Assembly (NCBI RefSeq): GCF_026723765.1
Contig: NZ_CP113524.1
Location: forward strand, 3,705,001-3,769,000
DNA length: 64,000 nt
Direction: 5' to 3'
From: Lacrimispora xylanolytica
GTDB taxonomy: Bacteria > Bacillota > Clostridia > Lachnospirales > Lachnospiraceae
The first letter of the stretch is position 1, and each line of letters opens with the position of its first letter. The notes under the pieces are model-generated. The model ran no database searches, was not told where the DNA came from, and worked only from the letters and a program-made list of their open reading frames with translations. Positions 59,401 to 64,000 of this stretch are shown here, one piece after another. A program made the translations under genes and the position numbers.

Positions 59401-61814
59401 TAACCGACTTGTGGAATCGTTCGGGATAGCACCCGGCCAAATGAATCGTAGGTATAACGCTCGGTCTTTCTTACTTGGTCTGCTGCTGTGCCGTTCCCAT
59501 TATATGTAACTACTTCTGTCAGCTCGCCCCATGAATTATATCGGAAATCCTGCAGCACGACATCCCCGGAGGCCGGCTCATTGGATACGGCCAGGCAGAC
59601 CTGTTGAATCTGTCCTAGCGGTGTGTATTGAATTCGTCTTTTATTGTGGTTCGCATCTGTTTCCGTGATATAGTTTAAGCGGTCATTATAATAAGTTTCA
59701 TTTACTGCCTGCTGACCATCAACTGGGGGCAGCGTTTCTGCTTCCACTCGTCCAAGCCTGTCATATCGGATGGTACTGACCTGATTCCTCGAATCTTTTT
59801 TGGAAATGAGACGTCCCCAATTGTCATATTGAAATTCTTCCTTTATTGAATCACAAGGTCTTCCGTCTGCATCTATAATACCGGTTTGTTCTTTTGATAT
59901 AAAGTTATGTGTGTATCTGCTGTCTGTACTGAAAGGAGTACTGTATTTATAAATTGTTTCCGCATAATCACCTGACTGTTCCAGATTCCCACCGTCTGTC
60001 AGAAAATACCTTCTTTCGTTGGTCACACAATAGGGGTTTGGGGGATCTTTATAATCATATCCCATTTTTTCTTTTAAGACTCCATTTTCATATAGACGAT
60101 GATACTTTATTACTCGATTTCCCAATTCCGCATAGAGTTCGTTTGTTTCTTTGATCTGGTCAGAGCCATTTTTTCTTCCCGTTTCAAGAACGATGCTGTA
60201 GTCTCCATAGGTCGTATTTATTTCCTGGTTGCAAAAAGGGTCATCCGGATATTCTTCTATGAGCTGTATAATATTTGCTTTTTGATCTGCGGAATATTTC
60301 CATAAGGTTTTCTTTTCCAGAAACTTTGATTCATTGTTCCTGTCAAATACCTGGTCAACTGCTGATACTACTAGTTTATTACTATATTTATAAGTGCTTT
60401 TTGAAATAAGGGAGTTATGATGTCGAACTTCCTTTTTTAATAACAGACCCTCGTTATCAAATCGATGAGTTTCTATAATATCCTGATGAGTTTTTACTTC
60501 CGCATATTCAATATACTCGCCACTGTTGGCAGATCCAGAATCAAGCGTGTACTTATATTCTCCCCGGTTATATTCAGTCCCGTCAACAATATCCCTTTTC
60601 ATTGTTAATGCAAAATGGGTAATCTGTCCACCAACATCATTTTCAATGCTAATGTCTCTATCATATATAAACTGTGTGGAAGCATTATTGGGATATGTAA
60701 CATTCTTTAGCAACATATACCTTCTCGTTTGAGTTTTTGTGTTGTTTCCCGCTACACTCGGGGAAGCACACTTCATGGAACCTTTATGTTCATCTAAATT
60801 ATAGTAGCTGTACTGGGTCATACGTCCTACAGGGTCAGTAACTGCGATGAGTTTATAAGCGTTGCGCCTTTCAATATCATAGGAAATTTCACATGCTTTT
60901 CCAGCTGCACTTTCTGGTAATTTCCAGATAAGTCCGGAATCGTTTTTCTCCAGATTGATTATACGCCCCCAGGTGTCCACAATTTTCATACCGCCGTATT
61001 TTCTTAGATCATAGAAAATAGTATTACCAAATTTATCCTGACGTGCAACCAGTGAGAAATCAATAGCATTTGATGTATCCCGATCTCCATCGTCTCCACC
61101 AGAACTTTGAAAATAGTCTTTATTTCCATTCTTGTATTCAATAATAATATTATAACGTTTTGTGATATCCATTGCATAGGGATGTCGTAGTGTACCTGAT
61201 CTGGTAACGATACTCACATCTTTTAAGTTATAATTCTCAAATCTGTCTGAGTATCGGCTTATTTCTAAATTTCTTCCATCTTCAAGATGCAGAATATAAT
61301 TATAGCTGCGAGTTCCTACTAAATATGGCAGCCAAGCCCACCTAAGATTCTGCACGGTCTCAATGGAAGGCAGAACAAAAGACCATCCATGCCCGAGTCC
61401 ATATGTCGAGGTATAAAAAAAGTTATCTATTGAACCTGTTAATAACATTGAATTTATAACATATGGAGCCATATCCACTAAATTTGCACAGCCGGAATCG
61501 TAGCGCCTGGCAATGGTTACATCAAAACCATCTCTACCTGGCAAGACAAAATCTGTTGTCTCATATTGGAGATTGCCAGTACTTAACTGAATATTTACCT
61601 TATTTGATTCAAAGTAGGTAAATGGGGATTCCGGATACTGTTTAATGTTAGAAAATCCGTCCTCTTCTGAAGACAGCACCGCCTGGCTCAACTGTGTTTT
61701 CAGGCTTTTTTCTTCCATTTTTTCTTCACCTAATACGTTCTCATCCGTATTTGTATCGGGCTCATCCCATTTATCTATCTCAATGTGATTCTCTAAATTC
61801 TTTTTATCGTCCAT
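56460..61814 (-). CDS. Rhs/YD-repeat polymorphic toxin, 1784 aa
   Basis: A giant YD-repeat protein. An acidic N-terminal 60 residues without signal peptide, a beta-rich part with DFVLPGRDGFDVTIARRYDSG, many YD repeats (YDRLGRVEAETLPP, YDAFGIEKTP), the Rhs core (NPFRYCGEYLDIDTKTYYLRARSYRSETGRFLTED, DPLSLNKYTYCHNNPVLYTDPTG ending near 1584), a Gly/Ala-rich pre-toxin hydrophobic stretch (1587-1670), and a variable tip of about 85 residues. The tip (SKKALEHMGESGRQIPIQ to FEYARKAMGKL) resembles DUF4258/BECR-type RNase toxins. It is expected to be delivered to or released on neighbouring cells, with the next gene giving immunity. Confidence 0.88.
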   Translation of the reverse strand: MDDKKNLENHIEIDKWDEPDTNTDENVLGEEKMEEKSLKTQLSQAVLSSEEDGFSNIKQYPESPFTYFESNKVNIQLSTGNLQYETTDFVLPGRDGFDVTIARRYDSGCANLVDMAPYVINSMLLTGSIDNFFYTSTYGLGHGWSFVLPSIETVQNLRWAWLPYLVGTRSYNYILHLEDGRNLEISRYSDRFENYNLKDVSIVTRSGTLRHPYAMDITKRYNIIIEYKNGNKDYFQSSGGDDGDRDTSNAIDFSLVARQDKFGNTIFYDLRKYGGMKIVDTWGRIINLEKNDSGLIWKLPESAAGKACEISYDIERRNAYKLIAVTDPVGRMTQYSYYNLDEHKGSMKCASPSVAGNNTKTQTRRYMLLKNVTYPNNASTQFIYDRDISIENDVGGQITHFALTMKRDIVDGTEYNRGEYKYTLDSGSANSGEYIEYAEVKTHQDIIETHRFDNEGLLLKKEVRHHNSLISKSTYKYSNKLVVSAVDQVFDRNNESKFLEKKTLWKYSADQKANIIQLIEEYPDDPFCNQEINTTYGDYSIVLETGRKNGSDQIKETNELYAELGNRVIKYHRLYENGVLKEKMGYDYKDPPNPYCVTNERRYFLTDGGNLEQSGDYAETIYKYSTPFSTDSRYTHNFISKEQTGIIDADGRPCDSIKEEFQYDNWGRLISKKDSRNQVSTIRYDRLGRVEAETLPPVDGQQAVNETYYNDRLNYITETDANHNKRRIQYTPLGQIQQVCLAVSNEPASGDVVLQDFRYNSWGELTEVVTYNGNGTAADQVRKTERYTYDSFGRVLSRTIPQVGYEERYEYNEVFTDLSDGRKYYRELKKIIGDASAPDLVTVCYKDQKNRIRKETLAGDRIFTYEYDNAGNNILKIDAGNKAERWGYDYAGRPVKHIRTDSGQERITSIQYDALGNKRFQWDEAGKKTEFQYDKAGRLVQITTPFDQRSSIVKYYYDGNGNVIWEKKAQKDGWQENQYVYDARNRLTDTYQFLSPNNWIRTTCRYDAMNQVILRRAGDTPSGEGREVTTYAYDRFGNVTAMTDSCGYTEYHEYDKAGRLQKKIDRNKDHTVYQHDALERLIRENVQKKTPDGMTVSEREYAYGKNGKRISEVSRESGGGKQTVLLETKYYYNNKGQLTRQEDPGNAEKDYTYDMYGNRQSFQLVCKGKTNPEVSLYYIYDDLSRLKQVRKDNATGTILAEYEYDEKGNRKALRYPQSGMETIYKYNDGNRIISLENKRQGTVISSWEYTYDVSGNILSKINKAGSTPTIISYQYDRLGRLTEEDYSDWKRTLYTYDAYSNRMKVMVEGRTKDELVSVTSYEYGLNNRLVKEIKKQGKITETYQYRYDDNGNEVFRIWEKTAPTPNYPGNVRLSGTYQRETPSVYEWRQYDGFNQLTRINQDEKEISYQYRGDGLRHSTEVRKLTENQSKTNLYCWDGTNIVAEQIENQQIKTYLRGINLIACEKDNVVYYYIFNEHGDVTQLWSQSGICKGSYEYDAFGIEKTPDKEEENPFRYCGEYLDIDTKTYYLRARSYRSETGRFLTEDSVEKTTRKMPNELEITDPLSLNKYTYCHNNPVLYTDPTGHVPFLVLAVVGGLVAGGFSNGVISALKGEFSLNAVLKGAAVGSTAGLAGGGALAYGATGSALASTGAVASGLGGGVATVAPAGATGFTQTRQLLQAQQMKIAKGAGQYSNLDDGLNFSKKALEHMGESGRQIPIQTLQDAIRKGEAFPDPRGSSATMYYTTITKNGKLYNLEVLYDSTTNQVYHFEYARKAMGKLPEIKK

Positions 61815-61831
61815 TTAATCCTTTCTTAGTC

Positions 61832-62887
61832 TTAATATAATGATATTAGTGTGTTTCCAGTTCCCTTAGCAATAAATTGGACTATTGCAATGGGACCGCT
61901 AAAGCACTCATTCTTATTTAACTGTCTGGTTGATTGAAACCTTAGGTTTCCTGGAATACTGGAGTATATTTTTATATTTTCTTCCGGATAATTTCCGGGT
62001 TCTTTTATACTTTTTATATCCCCGGCTGAAAAGCTGACTAATTCCAGTAAGTATGGGTCATACCGTAGGTTCATACGGATTTTATCCAGACCGCTGACTT
62101 CCTGAGCTTTCATAAGCACGGTGTAACGTTTACCTAACTTTACCGGGTATTTCATAGTGCTATTACGGTAAAATACTGGAATAACAGATATTTGTGCTGT
62201 CTCCAAATACTCAGACTCATACCCATTAGAATCAAATGCTTTGATCCGATACATTGCGTTAGACGCACCTATTGGAATAAAATCTGTCATTCCCCGGTGC
62301 TCTTTTACCTGATTCCGTGCATCCAGTTCATCAAATGTCAGGTCTTTTTCTTCCCATTCGTTAAATGTCAGCCATCTGGAGTCTATACTATCCCAAGAGA
62401 TGCCAGGAAGCGTTATTTTCTCAAGCTTCTCCCATGAGTGCTCTGATTTTTCCAAGCTGCTCCAGGAATTATGAAGCTTGTCCAGCTCAAGCCAGGTCCA
62501 GCCCTGCTCAATGCCAGGCCGTTCAAGACCTGGGCCTTTAAATATTTCAAAGCTGATATCCCTGCTTTCTAGCTGCTTCCATGTGCATGCTTGTTGCTCA
62601 AGCTGTGACCAGCTTAACTGTTCATATTCCAAGCGTTCCCATTGCTGACCTTTGCCTGTTCTGGTCTCGATTTGATTCCAGTTAAGAGCAGCTTGCTCAT
62701 GACTGCTCCAAGGTTCATCAGAACTGTCATAATTATCCCAAGTGTATCCAGATAGGGCCTGTAAAAAGGTTTCATTAAATGCTCTTTCTACCGTATAACT
62801 CTTATCTTGTTCCATTTCTTCCCAAGAAATTTCTGCTCGTTCTCCTTCGTATAGGAGGGGGATATGCAAACATTCAGGTCTGTTCAT
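61832..62887 (-). CDS. Decapeptide Trp-repeat protein with FN3-like and cohesin-like domains
   Basis: A 351-residue protein, 17 bases before the Rhs gene. Residues 20-190 contain fourteen short units of the form S/T-W/F-x-x-L/I-E/D, with aromatic residues at 22, 50, 60, 70, 83, 93, 103, 113, 132, 142, 152, 165, 175 and 185, mostly spaced exactly 10. Residues 200-237 look like the end of a fibronectin III domain (YRIKAFDSNGYESEY). Residues 245-351 resemble a cohesin-type beta-sandwich (GLDKIRMNLRYDPYLLELVS). No signal peptide is seen. It may be a partner or carrier of the Rhs toxin; I know no described family for the repeats. Confidence 0.7.
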   Translation of the reverse strand: MNRPECLHIPLLYEGERAEISWEEMEQDKSYTVERAFNETFLQALSGYTWDNYDSSDEPWSSHEQAALNWNQIETRTGKGQQWERLEYEQLSWSQLEQQACTWKQLESRDISFEIFKGPGLERPGIEQGWTWLELDKLHNSWSSLEKSEHSWEKLEKITLPGISWDSIDSRWLTFNEWEEKDLTFDELDARNQVKEHRGMTDFIPIGASNAMYRIKAFDSNGYESEYLETAQISVIPVFYRNSTMKYPVKLGKRYTVLMKAQEVSGLDKIRMNLRYDPYLLELVSFSAGDIKSIKEPGNYPEENIKIYSSIPGNLRFQSTRQLNKNECFSGPIAIVQFIAKGTGNTLISLY

Positions 62888-63240
62888 AAATCGTAGGTTC
62901 TCCTTTCTTTTTTATTTGTTATCTTTGTTCATATTTTATAATTGATTGTATTTGTATCTTCTGCTCTGATTCATTGAATCTGCATTTTACTGTGTACTAT
63001 TATTTTTCGTTTTAGAACGATAAGTTTTTTCTGCTGGATGTAGATTTAGTTAATTCCTAGGGGAGTTATCATTTTTTATTTACTGATTCTCATATTATGC
63101 AATTGTAAATACATAAGTGTTGTTAACTGTTTTTTAACTTAAGCAAAAACAATAAAATGACCTTAATTTCATTTATTATTTACACTCTCAAGATTACATG
63201 TGTTACAATAAAGTAAGTATACTTGAAAGGATATGTTAAA
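62888..63240. other. AT-rich intergenic region upstream of Rhs operon
   Basis: 353 bases with no gene. It must hold the divergent promoters: a minus-strand TATAAA near 62935 for the Rhs operon, and a plus-strand start for the small membrane protein. No clear hairpin. Confidence 0.5.
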
Positions 63241-63456
63241 ATGAAAAAACTAATAAGTTATTCAATATTAATAGTAGGAGTATTAGGACTTTTACTGTTT
63301 TTTATAAAAAAATGGTATATACGTACAGCAGTTATTGGAAATTCAGATGGTCCCACTTCAGTTTTCGTAGCTGGAAAGTATAGCGATTTTACACCGGTTT
63401 ATTTCATTATAGGAGTACCCATTTTAATTGTACTTTATATTCTTAGAAAAAAATAA
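63241..63456 (+). CDS. 71-aa membrane protein carrying the OadB DGPTS motif
   Basis: A small protein with two membrane helices: residues 4-20 (ISYSILIVGVLGLLLFF) and 51-68. Between them lies IGNSDGPTSVFVAGK, which matches DGPTSIFVAGK of the full decarboxylase beta subunit at 5270-6388, the Na+/carboxylate site of that family. It has none of the other OadB parts. ATG 63241 has AAAGGA nine bases upstream. Short proteins with this motif are sometimes annotated as decarboxylase subunits, but one cannot pump on two helices. Role unknown. Confidence 0.65.
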   Translation: MKKLISYSILIVGVLGLLLFFIKKWYIRTAVIGNSDGPTSVFVAGKYSDFTPVYFIIGVPILIVLYILRKK

Positions 63457-63490
63457 AAATGCTTATTCATCTCACATCATTAATAGCCAT

Positions 63491-63528
63491 TTAAGACTGT
63501 CTTATTGTAAAATAGGACAGTCTTTTTT
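63491..63528 (+). terminator. Terminator after the small membrane protein
   Basis: AAGACTGTC pairs with GACAGTCTT, extended by TATT/AATA, followed by six T. Confidence 0.85.
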
Positions 63529-63598
63529 AATTAAAATTCTTTCGTTATTACTTGTTTTTTTCTGTTTATAATAAATTGCATCTGGGGTAAATAGCAAT

Positions 63599-63997
63599 TT
63601 AGATGGTAACTTTTTTACCATTTAAATATAATCCATCAGGTCTAAATTCATATACAACTAAAGTTTCACCTCCTAAATGACCAAAAATTCGAAAAATATT
63701 ATTGTAACAATCTATTACTGTATTATCACCAGTATTTCCACCTAAACCTTTAAAAACTATTTCACTCCCCTCTGGTCCAGACGGGTTCTGCGAATTTAGT
63801 CCAACACTACCATAATTTCCGTAAAAACCTGGAGTTGATTTAATAGTATCTAAATTACTACTTAGCTTATTAATTTTCTCATTAATAACAGTGTTATTAC
63901 TACCAATATCCTGTTTTAGCTTAGTTACCTCATCATCGATAATAACATTATCGTTAACAAAATCTTGTCTTACTGGCTTATCTGAAGCTTCCCACAT
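63599..63997 (-). CDS. Phage tail-fibre-like protein, probably 5'-truncated by window edge
   Basis: At least 132 residues. The N-terminus MWEASDKPVRQDFVNDNVIIDDEV resembles the conserved start of phage and tailocin tail-fibre proteins, followed by a coiled coil (VTKLKQDIGSNNTVINEKINKLSSNLDTIK) and a Gly/Asn-rich beta tip (GNYGSVGLNSQNPSGPEGSE, VYEFRPDGLYLNGKKV). The first Met is three bases from the window edge, so the true start may lie outside. It hints at a prophage or tailocin continuing to the right. Confidence 0.6.
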   Translation of the reverse strand: MWEASDKPVRQDFVNDNVIIDDEVTKLKQDIGSNNTVINEKINKLSSNLDTIKSTPGFYGNYGSVGLNSQNPSGPEGSEIVFKGLGGNTGDNTVIDCYNNIFRIFGHLGGETLVVYEFRPDGLYLNGKKVTI

Positions 63998-64000
63998 ATT

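Noticed and set aside
56460-61814. Rhs gene as a frameshifted or split gene
   Set aside because: The frame is open for 1784 codons with core and tip in phase, so it appears intact.

Overview
The window looks like chromosomal DNA of an anaerobic, spore-forming, citrate-fermenting member of the Clostridia, most likely a Lachnospiraceae of the Lacrimispora (Clostridium sphenoides / C. saccharolyticum) type. This placement is inferred from gene content: citrate lyase genes, sodium-pump decarboxylase subunits, several [FeFe] hydrogenases, CotF-type coat proteins, a Csp-like subtilase, YesMN-type two-component genes, and a moderate-GC, AT-rich-spacer base composition. No 16S gene is present to confirm it.

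Layout. 1-5 kb: a sugar-binding lipoprotein and a divergent YesM/YesN two-component pair. 5-19.5 kb: a citrate fermentation region with oadG-oadB-citM, a Ca2+-type P-ATPase, a Cache hybrid kinase, a divergent OmpR-type regulator, and a citDEFG operon next to MATE-citX. The citM and citD promoters share an unusual tandem element. 19.5-31 kb: housekeeping genes (DAHP synthase, hisHF-ung-uppP, a Sir2-like protein, a DUF4430/ECF pair, an rRNA methyltransferase), an AraC regulator that reads in frame into a siderophore-binding lipoprotein, a GNAT enzyme and a polysaccharide deacetylase. 31-42 kb: a hydrogenase supercluster with a bifurcating-type HydABC operon, a group-B-type hydrogenase, and a sensory PAS hydrogenase coupled to a SpoIIE/PP2C phosphatase. 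DRTGG and HATPase proteins lie alongside, and two coat-protein genes are embedded. 42-47 kb: purine nucleoside phosphorylase, a NitT/TauT-like ABC transporter, a lipoprotein and Ogt. 47.6-48.4 kb: seven tRNA genes (Pro, Gly, Arg, His, Gln, Lys, Leu).

From 48.5 kb the window becomes accessory. It holds a subtilase-like protein whose catalytic Ser is replaced by Gly, an uncharacterised 557-aa protein, a decayed second subtilase, a binding-protein gene without a signal peptide, and inverted IS256-family ends bracketing a frameshifted transposase. Then come an Rhs toxin/immunity pair with an upstream protein made of decapeptide Trp repeats plus a cohesin-like domain, a tiny membrane protein carrying the OadB sodium-pump motif, and a truncated phage-like tail gene at the right edge.

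How the genes work together. Citrate enters by CitM. Citrate lyase (DEF, matured by CitX and CitG) cleaves it to acetate and oxaloacetate, and oxaloacetate is decarboxylated with Na+ export by OadB/OadG plus an alpha subunit encoded elsewhere. Excess reductant from fermentation can leave as H2 through the hydrogenases, whose expression or activity may be tuned by the PAS-hydrogenase/phosphatase module. All statements rest on reading the sequence; no database search was run.
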